From JAVJRN01 sp040218415 (lineage in GTDB: Bacteria > Bacteroidota > Bacteroidia > Cytophagales > Cyclobacteriaceae), in assembly GCA_040218415.1 (NCBI GenBank), contig JAVJRN010000054.1, forward strand, positions 62,001 through 126,000: 64,000 nucleotides of DNA, given 5' to 3'. How positions within the stretch are numbered: the stretch's first letter is position 1; each line of letters starts with the position of its first letter. The notes under the pieces are model-generated. The model saw nothing but the letters and a program-made list of their open reading frames with translations. It ran no database searches and was not told where the DNA came from. This document shows, in pieces, positions 1-9,051 of the stretch. Made by a program: the position numbers and the translations under genes.

Positions 1-284
1 CTAATTCACAGCTGGTAAAAAATATACTTACGCAAAAAAGAATTATTGAGCATCAAAATGAGCTCATTCAGAAAATATATCCGATCTATCTCAGTCCTAG
101 CTACCCTAACCACCCTTTTGACTTCCGAGCACAATTCTATCAACCAGAAAAACATTTTGGAGGTCTTTATTTTGACACCTTATACTTCAACGTCACTGTA
201 ATCTGGTGCATGACCATACTACTGTTTATAGCACTATATTTTGAGTTGTTGAAAAAGTTAATGAATATTTTCGGCCAAGCCTAA
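1..284 (+). CDS. ABC transporter (ATP-binding/permease type), C-terminal fragment
   Basis: Only the last 93 codons are in the window, in the frame whose codons begin at position 3 and end at the TAA at 282-284. The tail has a soluble stretch, an aromatic-rich segment, and one strong membrane helix (around FNVTVIWCMTILLFIALYFE) followed by a short basic end. This resembles the C-terminus of Bacteroidota ABC-2 type exporters that fuse an ATPase to a permease, but no ATPase motif is in view, so the call rests on the tail alone. Its TAA overlaps the ATG of the next gene (TAATG), so the two are probably translationally coupled. Confidence 0.5.
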   Translation, partial: NSQLVKNILTQKRIIEHQNELIQKIYPIYLSPSYPNHPFDFRAQFYQPEKHFGGLYFDTLYFNVTVIWCMTILLFIALYFELLKKLMNIFGQA

Positions 285-1042
285 TGTTTTTTGTCGCCTC
301 AAAAGTGCTCGCATTTCTTATCAATCCGCTTTTTTGGATCATTTTAGGTTTTATGTTTTCTTGGAAAAAATATGGTTCTTCTAAAGTTATCCTATTTAAA
401 ACTTCCGTTATATCTCTAATCATTTTCACAAATCCCATCATATCTAACTTAGCCCTCAAATATTGGGAGCCTAATCCTGTCAAAAAGGATGAACTACCTC
501 TAAGTGACATAGGTATAGTATTAGGTGGAATGATAAACGTTGATCAATTACCTAAAGATCAAATTCATTTTGAGGCATCCGCTGATCGAATAACAGAAAG
601 TATTTCTTTATATAATTCGGGAATAATAAATAAGCTTTTAATCACAGGGGGAAATGCTGATTTAATAGATCAAGAGGTCAGAGAAGCTACTATACTTGGT
701 GATTTTGTTAGTTATAAAATAAAGGATAAAGATTTAATCCTAGAAGTAGAATCAAGGAATACCTATGAAAATGCTGTGAATTCAGCTTCGATATTAAAAT
801 CTAAAAACTTAGACGATAGAACGATTATTCTTATTACCTCCGCTTTTCATATGAAAAGATCGTTGGCTTGTTTCGATAAGCAAAAAATCAATGTGATTGC
901 TTACCCTGTTGATTATAGACAAGTTGAATTTTCAGCAGATATCGATTGGATCATTCCCTCAGGAGAAAGTTTGAGTACTTGGAATTTGCTTTTCAAGGAA
1001 CAAATTGGAATTTGGATGTACCAGCTCGCAGGCTACATATAA
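284..1042 (+). CDS. YdcF family protein (DUF218, ElyC/SanA-like)
   Basis: 252 aa. Two hydrophobic helices occupy about residues 5-55, followed by a DUF218 domain. Family features seen are the IGIVLGG strand, the LLITGG turn near residue 115, and the RNTYENA helix near 155, where conserved Asn and Glu lie. ElyC and SanA members affect envelope integrity and peptidoglycan or lipid-carrier metabolism in enterobacteria; the reaction is not settled, so the role here is inferred. The ATG overlaps the stop of the upstream ABC transporter gene. A strong bidirectional hairpin follows directly after the stop. Confidence 0.75.
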   Translation: MFFVASKVLAFLINPLFWIILGFMFSWKKYGSSKVILFKTSVISLIIFTNPIISNLALKYWEPNPVKKDELPLSDIGIVLGGMINVDQLPKDQIHFEASADRITESISLYNSGIINKLLITGGNADLIDQEVREATILGDFVSYKIKDKDLILEVESRNTYENAVNSASILKSKNLDDRTIILITSAFHMKRSLACFDKQKINVIAYPVDYRQVEFSADIDWIIPSGESLSTWNLLFKEQIGIWMYQLAGYI

Positions 1043-1069
1043 AAAAAGCTCCTTTAAAGGAGCTTTTTT
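1041..1069. terminator. Bidirectional intrinsic terminator
   Basis: An A-tract, the perfect stem GCTCCTTTAAAGGAGC (1048-1063) and a T-tract (1064-1069) lie between the stop of the plus-strand YdcF-like gene and the stop of minus-strand rplT. Symmetry of the tracts lets it act on both converging transcripts. Confidence 0.85.
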
Positions 1070-1094
1070 ACAAGTAAGAAGTTTGTTTCTTAAT

Positions 1095-1442
1095 TTATTT
1101 TTTGACTTTTTTTACGATCTCTTCGAAAGCTTGTGGATGATTCATCGCCAAATCAGCCAAAGTTTTTCTGTTGATATCGATGCTAGCAGCTTTTAAACCA
1201 CCAATAAATTGCGAATAAGACATATCATATGGTCTAACAGCAGCATTGATTCTTTGAATCCACAAAGCTCTAAACTCTCTCTTTTTGGCTTTTCTATCTC
1301 GATATGCATATTGCATACCTTTTTCAACCGCATTCTTAGCTACGGTCCATACGTTTTTTCTTCTACCAAAGTACCCTTTGGCTTGCTTCATCGTCTTTTT
1401 ACGACGTGCTCTGGAAGCTACATGATTTACTGATCTAGACAT
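1095..1442 (-). CDS. rplT: 50S ribosomal protein L20
   Basis: 115 aa, the usual length for L20. The highly basic N-terminus (MSRSVNHVASRARRKKTMKQ) and the YRDRKAKKREFRALWIQRIN block are diagnostic. L20 binds 23S rRNA early in assembly of the large subunit. It is the last gene of thrS-infC-rpmI-rplT. In other bacteria L20 represses rpmI/rplT translation; an 80-nt gap before its start could hold such a site, but I see only a weak hairpin there. Confidence 0.98.
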   Translation of the reverse strand: MSRSVNHVASRARRKKTMKQAKGYFGRRKNVWTVAKNAVEKGMQYAYRDRKAKKREFRALWIQRINAAVRPYDMSYSQFIGGLKAASIDINRKTLADLAMNHPQAFEEIVKKVKK

Positions 1443-1522
1443 TTCTGATTTGATTTTGACAATGTGTGGTTATTGCTAACACTTAAATACCGCATTATCG
1501 GGTTCAATATTTTATTTAACCA

Positions 1523-1717
1523 TTAAATGTTAAGCATTCGCTTAACGTTAGGCTCATCACTCTTGTGAACAAGAGTAGCGTGAGTCAAATTACGCTTTTG
1601 AGTAGTCTCTTTCTTTGTTAGAATATGACTTTTGAAAGCATGCTTTCTTTTGATTTTACCGGTACCAGTAAGCTTAAATCGCTTTTTGGCACTCGAATTA
1701 GTTTTAACTTTTGGCAT
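1523..1717 (-). CDS. rpmI: 50S ribosomal protein L35
   Basis: 64 aa, normal family length. The N-terminus MPKVKTNSSAKKRFKLTGTG and the basic KRKHAFKSHILTKK block are typical of L35, a small 23S-rRNA-binding protein. It lies 9 nt after infC and 80 nt before rplT on the minus strand, the conserved infC-rpmI-rplT order. Confidence 0.98.
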   Translation of the reverse strand: MPKVKTNSSAKKRFKLTGTGKIKRKHAFKSHILTKKETTQKRNLTHATLVHKSDEPNVKRMLNI

Positions 1718-1726
1718 TATATATAT

Positions 1727-2284
1727 CTATTTTTTCTTACTTGCTATTTTAGGTGTAAGGATGATTGACATTCGTTTTCCTTCCAATTTAGGAAGCAATT
1801 CAACCTTACCAAAATCTTCCAGAGCCTGAGCAAATTTTAGTAATAAAATCTCCCCTCTTTCTTTAAAAACAATTGTCCGACCTACGAAATGAACGTATGC
1901 TTTAACCTTTGCCCCTTCTTCAAGAAACTTCTTCGCATGATTCAATTTAAATTGAAAATCGTGATCATCCGTGTTAGGTCCGAATCTAATTTCCTTTATA
2001 ACCGTTTTTTGGGCTTTAGCCTTTATTTCTTTTTGCTTCTTCTTCTGCTCGTATTTGAATTTTGAGTAGTCAATAATCTTGCAAACAGGTGGTTCAGCCT
2101 TTGGCGATATCTCTACCAAATCCAAATTCTGTTCTCTTGCCAGCACTATTGCCTTGTCTGTTGAATATACTCCAACCTCTACATTCTCGCCTACTAACCG
2201 AATTTCCCTTGCGGTGATTTTTTCGTTAACCTTATAAGGCTCTTCTACTCTGCCTCTAAATGGTCTTTTGTATGGTCTACTAAT
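1727..2284 (-). CDS. infC: Translation initiation factor IF-3 (AUU start)
   Basis: 185 aa when begun at the ATT at 2284-2282. Translating upstream of the first GTG (2146) gives an open frame with the complete IF-3 N-domain (SRPYKRPFRGRVEEPYKVNE, then KITAREIRLVGENVEVGVYS), so starts downstream would cut off the N-domain. An AAAGGAGGT Shine-Dalgarno lies 5 nt upstream. IF-3 binds the 30S subunit and rejects wrong start codons; in E. coli infC uses AUU, which IF-3 itself discriminates against, giving autoregulation. The same rare start here suggests the same control. The gene sits between thrS and rpmI. Confidence 0.95.
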   Translation of the reverse strand: MSRPYKRPFRGRVEEPYKVNEKITAREIRLVGENVEVGVYSTDKAIVLAREQNLDLVEISPKAEPPVCKIIDYSKFKYEQKKKQKEIKAKAQKTVIKEIRFGPNTDDHDFQFKLNHAKKFLEEGAKVKAYVHFVGRTIVFKERGEILLLKFAQALEDFGKVELLPKLEGKRMSIILTPKIASKKK

Positions 2285-2298
2285 CGTTTACCTCCTTT
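2285..2298 (-). promoter_or_regulatory. Strong Shine-Dalgarno deciding the AUU start of infC
   Basis: Read on the minus strand, AAAGGAGGT is followed by AAACG and then ATT. Strong Shine-Dalgarno sites are unusual in Bacteroidota, so this one supports the AUU as the real infC start. Confidence 0.8.
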
Positions 2299-2350
2299 AG
2301 TTTGTTCTCAATTATAAAATAAAACGCAAATATCGTCATAATTTATCTAT

Positions 2351-4291
2351 CTAATTAATCAGATCACTAATTTTCTGTTTGAATAAGGCAATAAATTCTT
2401 GTATTGGCATAGACCCAAGGTCTCCCTTACCATGTTCTCTGACTGAAACGAAGTTTTGAGCTTCCTCCTTTTCACCTACAATCAACATATATGGCACCTT
2501 CTTCAACTCTGCGTCACGTATTTTCTTACCTATTTTCTCATCTCTCTCGTCAAGAGTGCTGCTAAACTCATTTTCTTGAAGCTGGCTATACAAGTCTTTC
2601 GCATAACCGTGATATTTTTCAGAAATTGGCAAAATTGCCACCTGTTCGGGTGCCAACCATAATGGAAAATCACCTGCTGTGCTTTCAATCAATATCGCAG
2701 TGAATCTTTCCATAGATCCGAATGGCGCTCGATGTATCATCACAGGCCTGTGCTTGGCATTGTCGCTTCCGGTATATTCAAGCTCAAAGCGCTCTGGCAA
2801 TGTATAATCTACCTGAATAGTTCCTAGTTGCCAATTTCTACCCAATGCATCTTTTACCATGAAATCCAACTTTGGACCATAGAATGCCGCTTCACCGAGC
2901 TCTACTACAGTAGTCAATCCTTTTTCAGCTGCTACTTCAGTAATAGCCGCTTCTGCCATTTCCCATTCGGCATCATTTCCAATGTACTTTTCCGGTTTTT
3001 CTGGGTCTCTCAAAGATATTTGAGCTGTAAAGTCTTCAAAACCTAAGGCTTTAAATACGTATAGCACAAGGTCAATCACTTTGGCGAACTCCGATTTTAC
3101 TTGGTCGCCGGTACAAAAGATATGCGCATCGTCTTGAGTGAATCCTCTCACTCGAGTTAAACCATGCAACTCACCACTTTGCTCATATCGATAAACAGTA
3201 CCGAACTCAGCAAATCTTAGAGGCAAGTCTTTATATGATCGTGGTTTTGATTTGTATATTTCGCAATGATGTGGGCAATTCATTGGTTTCAATAAAAACT
3301 CCTCATCCTGAGCCGGAGTACGAATTGGCTGGAAAGAATCTGCTCCATACTTGGCATAATGCCCCGAGGTGATATATAATTCTTTACTCCCAATATGCGG
3401 TGTAACCACTTGCTCATATCCGGCCTTCACTTGAGCCTTCTTTAAAAAATTTTCTAAACGCTCTCTCAGAATAGCCCCTTTAGGTAACCATAAAGGCAAG
3501 CCCTTCCCTACTTTTTCAGAAAACGTGAATAATTCCAGCTCTTTTCCTATTTTTCGATGGTCTCTTTTCTTGGCTTCTTCCAAGAGTTCGAGATATTCTT
3601 TTAATTCCTTCTGCTTTGGAAAAGTGATACCATACAGCCTTGTTAGTTGTTTTCTCTTTTCATCACCTCGCCAATAAGCACCAGCTATACTTAATATTTT
3701 CGCCGCTTTGATGAATCCAGTATTTGGAATATGAGGCCCACGACATAGATCAGTGAAATTTCCTTGTTTATAAAAAGTAATGGTTCCATCTTCCAAGTCA
3801 TTGATCAATTCCAACTTGTATTCATCATCTTTTTCCGTGAAATATTTAATAGCATCAGCTTTGGATACTTCGCTTCTTTCAAAAGAATTCTTTTGGCGCG
3901 CCAATTCAAGGATTTTATCTTCAAGCTCTTTTAGATTTTCACTATTAAAATCTTGATCTCCAAAATCAACGTCGTAATAAAACCCATTATCAATTGGTGG
4001 CCCTATTCCTAACTTTACTCCTGGATATAATACTTCCAGTGCTTCTGCCATCACATGGGCAGAAGAATGCCACATCGTAGATTTCCCCTCTTTATCATTC
4101 CATGTAAGCAGACTTAAGCTTACGTCTTCTTCAATTGGCGTATTCGCATCTACAACCTTACCGTTTATTTTAGCAGATAAAACATTTCTAGCGAGCCCTT
4201 CGCTTATACTCACAGCCACGTCCATAGCGGACGTGCCTTTAGGATATTGCTTTTTGCTACCATCAGGTAAAGTGACTGTAATTTCACTCAT
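2351..4291 (-). CDS. thrS: Threonine--tRNA ligase
   Basis: 646 aa, full family length. Domains in order: TGS (about 1-65), the SAD editing domain with the HSSAHVMAEAL motif (about residues 75-85), the class II catalytic core with the zinc ligand in MNCPHH and the HGLTRVRGFTQDDAHIF motif 2 region, and a C-terminal anticodon-binding domain (about 540-640). It charges tRNA-Thr in the cytoplasm. The ATG overlaps the end of the upstream lipoprotein gene by 8 bp, so thrS-infC-rpmI-rplT seems to be read from or coupled to the envelope genes before it. I see no T-box or other leader, as there is no intergenic space. Confidence 0.98.
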   Translation of the reverse strand: MSEITVTLPDGSKKQYPKGTSAMDVAVSISEGLARNVLSAKINGKVVDANTPIEEDVSLSLLTWNDKEGKSTMWHSSAHVMAEALEVLYPGVKLGIGPPIDNGFYYDVDFGDQDFNSENLKELEDKILELARQKNSFERSEVSKADAIKYFTEKDDEYKLELINDLEDGTITFYKQGNFTDLCRGPHIPNTGFIKAAKILSIAGAYWRGDEKRKQLTRLYGITFPKQKELKEYLELLEEAKKRDHRKIGKELELFTFSEKVGKGLPLWLPKGAILRERLENFLKKAQVKAGYEQVVTPHIGSKELYITSGHYAKYGADSFQPIRTPAQDEEFLLKPMNCPHHCEIYKSKPRSYKDLPLRFAEFGTVYRYEQSGELHGLTRVRGFTQDDAHIFCTGDQVKSEFAKVIDLVLYVFKALGFEDFTAQISLRDPEKPEKYIGNDAEWEMAEAAITEVAAEKGLTTVVELGEAAFYGPKLDFMVKDALGRNWQLGTIQVDYTLPERFELEYTGSDNAKHRPVMIHRAPFGSMERFTAILIESTAGDFPLWLAPEQVAILPISEKYHGYAKDLYSQLQENEFSSTLDERDEKIGKKIRDAELKKVPYMLIVGEKEEAQNFVSVREHGKGDLGSMPIQEFIALFKQKISDLIN

Positions 4292-5348
4292 TTTCTACTT
4301 GTTTCTTGGGTTTCAATTCGAGTATGGGAACATCTTCTACGAGCTCCTCAAGAGACCGCAAATATGCAATTTTATTAGCAACTACGCTTGCTCTTTTTCT
4401 GGATATTGAATCAGTAGAGTCTGCTTCTGACAAAAGGTTGAATAAATAATATGAACTGGACAACCAACGCCTTTGCTCCAATAGAGACGCCTTTCTGAAA
4501 ACTAAATTTCTTGAAGAATCTAAATTAATTTGTTTGTCGACATAGTAAACAGCTGAGTCATACCTTCTCTGACTTTCAAAAATATCAGATAATGCACTAT
4601 AAGAAGAAAAGGTGCCCATGCTTCTTAAGACTACTTTAGCCGTATCCACATTTTCGTCAAGAAAGGATTTGGCTAATAATGTCAAAGATGCTTCATTATC
4701 GCCTGAAGCTAACTGTGCAACAAGATATTTTCTAGCCTCTTTGTTTCTATTTCGTTTTAAAAGAACTGGAACTAACCAATGATTAACCAATACATTTTTA
4801 TGATCCTCATTTGCTAATTCCTTGATGATTGGTAAGATCTCAGCAGTATCTGCCAGCAAATAAGATTTACTGGCTATGAAATTGAAATCTTTTTCCTCTT
4901 GAAAGGATTTACTGTACGAAATCAACGCATTGAGGGTTTTTGATGGTACCGTATTGGCTAGTAGTTCCACTTGTATTTGTGAAAGTTCTCTGTCCAGCTC
5001 AGAATATCTCTTCCAGTCTTTCAGTAAGTCATACAGATCATCATAATTTTCTCTACTTAAATAAAAAGCAGCCAAATTATGAACAATTTCATCTGTTAGA
5101 CCAAAACGATTTTGAGCTATTTCTAAAGTCTGTACAGAGCCTTCTGGCCAATTTAGAAGTCGAAGAAAATATAGTTTTCGTCTTAAAAGCTCATTACTGG
5201 GACTCTTTTCATAGGCTTTTGAAACCTGATCCAACGCATCCCGGTAATATTCTTTAGTAATACTTACCTTTTCGATTTTATTGCCCGTATTGTTGTTGCA
5301 AGACAATAAGAATAACGTACTTAAAACTATTATCAATGATTTAATCAC
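4284..5348 (-). CDS. TPR-like lipoprotein of unknown function
   Basis: 354 aa. The N-terminus is a lipoprotein signal peptide with lipobox LLSC and the lipid-bearing Cys17, followed by an Asn-rich linker, so export and lipidation are likely. The rest is helical with tetratricopeptide-like spacing, for example YREALDQVSKAYEKSPSNELLRR-type segments, suggesting a protein-binding scaffold. It starts with GTG overlapping the TAG of the DUF5686 gene (TAGTG) and runs 8 bp into thrS, so it is tightly coupled on both sides. No specific function can be named. Confidence 0.7.
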   Translation of the reverse strand: MIKSLIIVLSTLFLLSCNNNTGNKIEKVSITKEYYRDALDQVSKAYEKSPSNELLRRKLYFLRLLNWPEGSVQTLEIAQNRFGLTDEIVHNLAAFYLSRENYDDLYDLLKDWKRYSELDRELSQIQVELLANTVPSKTLNALISYSKSFQEEKDFNFIASKSYLLADTAEILPIIKELANEDHKNVLVNHWLVPVLLKRNRNKEARKYLVAQLASGDNEASLTLLAKSFLDENVDTAKVVLRSMGTFSSYSALSDIFESQRRYDSAVYYVDKQINLDSSRNLVFRKASLLEQRRWLSSSYYLFNLLSEADSTDSISRKRASVVANKIAYLRSLEELVEDVPILELKPKKQVENE

Positions 5349-7903
5349 TAAAGAATTACTTGAATATTAAACTTTAATGCAAACTTATTGACATTAGGAC
5401 TATCGAGATAGGTAATTCGATGAAAAGCTTCGACAGAAAAGATTTTAAAGATATTTTCTATACCATATCCTAGCTCCACATACGGCAACCCTCCGCTCAA
5501 CTTATTGAAAGGTAAAATTTCGGTACCATCTGAATCAGTCTCAAATTGAACTGTTCTAATATTGCTTTCTTTAATACTGCCATATAAGGCGTTTGCGCTT
5601 CCAATCATCCGCCACTTTAGTTTTTTCATCAATGGAATTCTATTGAGTATAAAACCTTCAAAAGAGTGTCGATATCTAAAATCAAGATATCTATCAGTCG
5701 AAAATTCGAAGAAATCCATCAAATTATAAGCGAAACCTACATAGAAAGGAGTTTCATTTCCAATTGGATTGAATAGTAGCGTGTAAGGAAGATCTCCTAA
5801 AACCACTCCTCCGGTTAATCTAATATTGGAAACGCCAAGTAATCCCATCTTTTGCCTTTTTTCGATCGATGCTCTCAACTTATGATACTCGAAATCACTT
5901 CCAAGAAACCCATTGATTCCGTAAGTATACTCCATATTGAAAGCGGGCCATTTTACCGTACCTAGACTCAACCTTTCATTGTCGTTGATCACAAATAATT
6001 CGTCTTTAGCATACCGCATCTTCAATGTTGCCTCAGAAACATCGTAATTACTTGCAGTAATATTTCTCTGGTCATCAACGAAATAATTGAAATCGAACAA
6101 GGAGTTATATTGCTGATGTTTGAACGAAAGCGCCAAATTCAACCCTGTGTAAATTTGCTTTTCGTAAATAAGGCGAAATTTCCTAGTCAGAAAAGGCTGT
6201 GTCAGGTTACCAAATCGACTTAATGTATAAAAAAGACTACTCGGTTCAATATTTTCATTCAATAACCAAACCTGCTCGATTTCTTTTTGCTGCTCATATT
6301 TTATGGTTGACCATTTTTCCCTATCCAAAACACGACTCACATATCCCTTATATTTCCATCTTTGATCCGAAAATCCATAACCAAAATAACCACCAAAAAC
6401 CCATTTTTTACTGAAGTCATAATTTGTTCTCCCTCCAAACCCAAGTCGAAATCCTTCAATGTCATTGTTGCCAAAAAAAGTGGTGTATGGCCCCACATCA
6501 AACTTTCCAGTCTTCACATAACCAGTTACTGCAAACTTGCCCAGTTCCATATAAGTTTTTACAACGGGTATTTTCTTCATCGTGTCTATCATTTGAAACA
6601 CATTTAGTTCCGCCTGCGAAAGCGTATCATGCCTTACACTCGCCCAATAGTCTTCGCTTGATTCACGAGCGTCTGTCGAGAGTTTGACTGGGTTTAAGAA
6701 AAAATCTCTATCCTTTGGCTTATTTACTATATGGTCTTTAGTGGAAACATAAAATTTGGCGAGCATTCCCGCAGTTTTATCCGTTAATTGAGCTATATCT
6801 ACCAAAACCCGAGTTTTTTCTGGTAGCCATGGACCGGCCTCTGTCTTAATAAGATCTTGTTGGATTTTAATTTTTTCAATATAATTGAGGTTGGCATATT
6901 TAGGAACTGAGGCATCAATTCTTCTTAATGCATAGTCCTCTTTCGAAATCCACATTTTACCCCAAAAAGCCAAATCTTGTTTGCTCTTCGGAAAAAAATC
7001 AATCTGATAACAAAATATGCCTTCGATATAGGAAGAGTCGATGAGGTCGTATTCGTAGTATAGTTTCCACCCGTCAGTAAGCGGAGATACAAACTCCTTC
7101 CCTACAATATTCAACCAGTTTTGATAAAAGTTATACTCCTGAAATGTTGATCCTATGATTTGGCTTGTTAAAGTTCCGTCAGTGATGCCTACTCCACTGA
7201 CCTTTGTTTTAAGAATATGCTCATGTTTTAAAGTGGGATTATTTCGGTAGTAATATTTGGAGATGGCTTCAGATAAAAAAACAGGTAATATCGGCTGTCC
7301 ATCATCACCCGCTAGTTGCTGTATACTATCCAATACACTGCGTATTTTTAATACAATCTTTCTATTTCGAAATTTTTCAGAAATATTATCCACATCAAAC
7401 TCAACCTTGGTGTAGCTCTCGTATTCGAAAGCATCCAAAGTTCTTTTATCATTGGACGCTTTTCGGTCAACTATTTTTCGAATAATTGGAAAAGCAGGGT
7501 TTTCACCCGCATAAATGATAATTTCTCCGAGCGTGGTGATATCCTCATCAAGTTGAAAATCCATGGATTGAGTAACCCCAGAAATAATCTCCTTTTTACG
7601 AGATAAGAAACCGACATACCTCACTTCAAGCGATGAAACTGGTAAGTTGGTTTTTACAATAAAATTGCCATCAAAATCTGTGATGGCTCCCTCTTGTGTT
7701 CCTGTGAAAATAACATTGGCAAATGGAATGGGAGAACCAGTGGCTGCTTCGGTAACTTTCCCTGAAACAATAGTGGTTTGAGAAAAAGCGGGAAAAAATA
7801 AAACAAAAAAAATACTAGCAAAAAATGATCTTATCAAAATAGATTCAGAGATGGACTTGACACTTACGAGCAAACCGCTTCGAGGTTCAAAAGTATTCAC
7901 CAA
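5348..7903 (-). CDS. DUF5686 outer-membrane protein with carboxypeptidase-regulatory-like domain
   Basis: 851 aa. After a signal peptide (hydrophobic about residues 23-41, ending AFSQ) comes a CarboxypepD_reg-like beta-sandwich (about 46-125; VSGKVTEAATGSPIPFANV, then DFDGNF). The remainder matches the DUF5686 pattern of Bacteroidota, an aromatic-rich membrane beta-barrel ending in a hydrophobic strand. Function of the family is unknown. The start is uncertain: the frame opens with TTG at 7903, followed at once by a GTG codon, and other starts before the signal peptide are possible. It precedes and overlaps the TPR lipoprotein gene; the two may work together in the outer membrane. Confidence 0.75.
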   Translation of the reverse strand: MVNTFEPRSGLLVSVKSISESILIRSFFASIFFVLFFPAFSQTTIVSGKVTEAATGSPIPFANVIFTGTQEGAITDFDGNFIVKTNLPVSSLEVRYVGFLSRKKEIISGVTQSMDFQLDEDITTLGEIIIYAGENPAFPIIRKIVDRKASNDKRTLDAFEYESYTKVEFDVDNISEKFRNRKIVLKIRSVLDSIQQLAGDDGQPILPVFLSEAISKYYYRNNPTLKHEHILKTKVSGVGITDGTLTSQIIGSTFQEYNFYQNWLNIVGKEFVSPLTDGWKLYYEYDLIDSSYIEGIFCYQIDFFPKSKQDLAFWGKMWISKEDYALRRIDASVPKYANLNYIEKIKIQQDLIKTEAGPWLPEKTRVLVDIAQLTDKTAGMLAKFYVSTKDHIVNKPKDRDFFLNPVKLSTDARESSEDYWASVRHDTLSQAELNVFQMIDTMKKIPVVKTYMELGKFAVTGYVKTGKFDVGPYTTFFGNNDIEGFRLGFGGRTNYDFSKKWVFGGYFGYGFSDQRWKYKGYVSRVLDREKWSTIKYEQQKEIEQVWLLNENIEPSSLFYTLSRFGNLTQPFLTRKFRLIYEKQIYTGLNLALSFKHQQYNSLFDFNYFVDDQRNITASNYDVSEATLKMRYAKDELFVINDNERLSLGTVKWPAFNMEYTYGINGFLGSDFEYHKLRASIEKRQKMGLLGVSNIRLTGGVVLGDLPYTLLFNPIGNETPFYVGFAYNLMDFFEFSTDRYLDFRYRHSFEGFILNRIPLMKKLKWRMIGSANALYGSIKESNIRTVQFETDSDGTEILPFNKLSGGLPYVELGYGIENIFKIFSVEAFHRITYLDSPNVNKFALKFNIQVIL

Positions 7904-7930
7904 ATCATCAAATAATTGTATTTTCTTTTA

Positions 7931-8704
7931 CTAAGAATCTGATTTTAACTTATGTACGTCCGCTTGAAGACTTGCGACCATACCAGCAAGTTGCTCGATC
8001 GATAATTCATTAGCCGATTCTGGATCGGGAAACGAAACACTTATGAATGCTTTTGCCTCCCAAATCTCCATAACGTCTACAGGTCTCACTTCATATGCCG
8101 AATAGGATTTATTATCAGAAACCAAGAAAAGCTTCCCCTTATCTTCAATATAATTGAAGACTCTTTTGTAAACCACACCTTCTTGCTTGGTGAGTAAAAT
8201 GTAAGTCTTCCCATTTTTTATTTCAGAGGTAGACTCCAGATATCTACCAATAACAATAGAACCAGGCTGAATAGGAGTCATAGAATCACCACTTATTTCA
8301 AAAGCTCTGTAGGTGCCATTCGGAGAAAGAATTGGTAACCGAAACTTTGGCAACTCAGCCATATACTCAGGGTCGGCGTAACCATTGAGGTACCCTGCGG
8401 CGGCTTTTTGAGGCACTAACTCTATATTTTCTTTGTCATTGCTATCTACAGTAATTGATAGCACTTTTACTCTTTCTCTTTGATGCGTAGTTATATCACC
8501 TTTAGTTAGGTCTTTAGATATTAAAGCATCACTAGTAATATTAAGAACTTCAGCTATTTTTAATAATGTTTGTATTCGTGGCTCAGCTCTTCCCTCTTCA
8601 TAAGCTCCAACTACCGACCGCTTAATCCCAACTTCATTGGCAAATTGCTCTTGAGTAAATCCAGCCTTTTTTCTTAAATATTTGATATTTTCAGCAATGC
8701 TCAT
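7931..8704 (-). CDS. LexA-like XRE/S24 repressor (autocleavable)
   Basis: 257 aa from the ATG at 8704; an in-frame start 24 nt upstream is less likely because the HTH begins right after MSIAENIKYLR. Domains: XRE-type helix-turn-helix (about 5-60), linker, and S24/LexA peptidase fold. The Ala103-Gly104 bond in KAAAGY fits the RecA-stimulated self-cleavage site, Ser141 in GDSM is the nucleophile and Lys180 in VVYKRV the general base. Canonical LexA has a winged helix instead; XRE-headed LexA-like repressors have, to my knowledge, been reported in Bacteroidetes. A palindrome pair lies upstream of its operon and matching ones precede dinB and dnaE, so it probably represses all three. The final 25 residues are a helical extension of unknown use. 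Confidence 0.8.
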   Translation of the reverse strand: MSIAENIKYLRKKAGFTQEQFANEVGIKRSVVGAYEEGRAEPRIQTLLKIAEVLNITSDALISKDLTKGDITTHQRERVKVLSITVDSNDKENIELVPQKAAAGYLNGYADPEYMAELPKFRLPILSPNGTYRAFEISGDSMTPIQPGSIVIGRYLESTSEIKNGKTYILLTKQEGVVYKRVFNYIEDKGKLFLVSDNKSYSAYEVRPVDVMEIWEAKAFISVSFPDPESANELSIEQLAGMVASLQADVHKLKSDS

Positions 8705-8717
8705 AATCACTAGTCTA

Positions 8718-9044
8718 TTAACTCTCAAAGATTAAAAAATTCAAATCATCCTTATGTATTTTCCCAATAGAAAATAAATGAAGTTGATAAAAATCTCTTG
8801 TTTGACTTATGGTATTCAACTTTTCTTTAATGCCCTTTACGACATCCCGAAGAGTCTGTTCTGAACTTACCAAGACATAACCATACATGTCTTTGTTATT
8901 TTGTAACTGCGCAAAAAACTTGACTTGACACTTACCCGATTTCAATTTTTTGGAAGACAGCCTTAGTTTATAGTCTTCATCAAACATGGTTTCACTGTTA
9001 GCAAGCGTAAAATCACTCATTGAGGTAGCATGTATCGCATTCAT
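8718..9044 (-). CDS. Conserved-looking protein of unknown function, first gene of the LexA-like operon
   Basis: 108 aa from the ATG at 9044; a second ATG at 9020 is also possible, and the frame is open to 9095, but a start that far up would lie within the operators. I do not recognise the family. It is a small, charged, soluble protein without signal peptide or membrane helix, with a KLRLSSKKLKSGKCQVKFF-like beta section and a predicted helix at LRDVVKGIKEKLN. It ends 13 nt before the repressor gene, and two copies of the damage-regulon palindrome lie just upstream, so it is probably co-induced with the repressor. It could be a modulator of the repressor or another repair factor; neither can be shown here. 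Confidence 0.5.
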   Translation of the reverse strand: MNAIHATSMSDFTLANSETMFDEDYKLRLSSKKLKSGKCQVKFFAQLQNNKDMYGYVLVSSEQTLRDVVKGIKEKLNTISQTRDFYQLHLFSIGKIHKDDLNFLIFES

Positions 9045-9051
9045 ATCTTTA

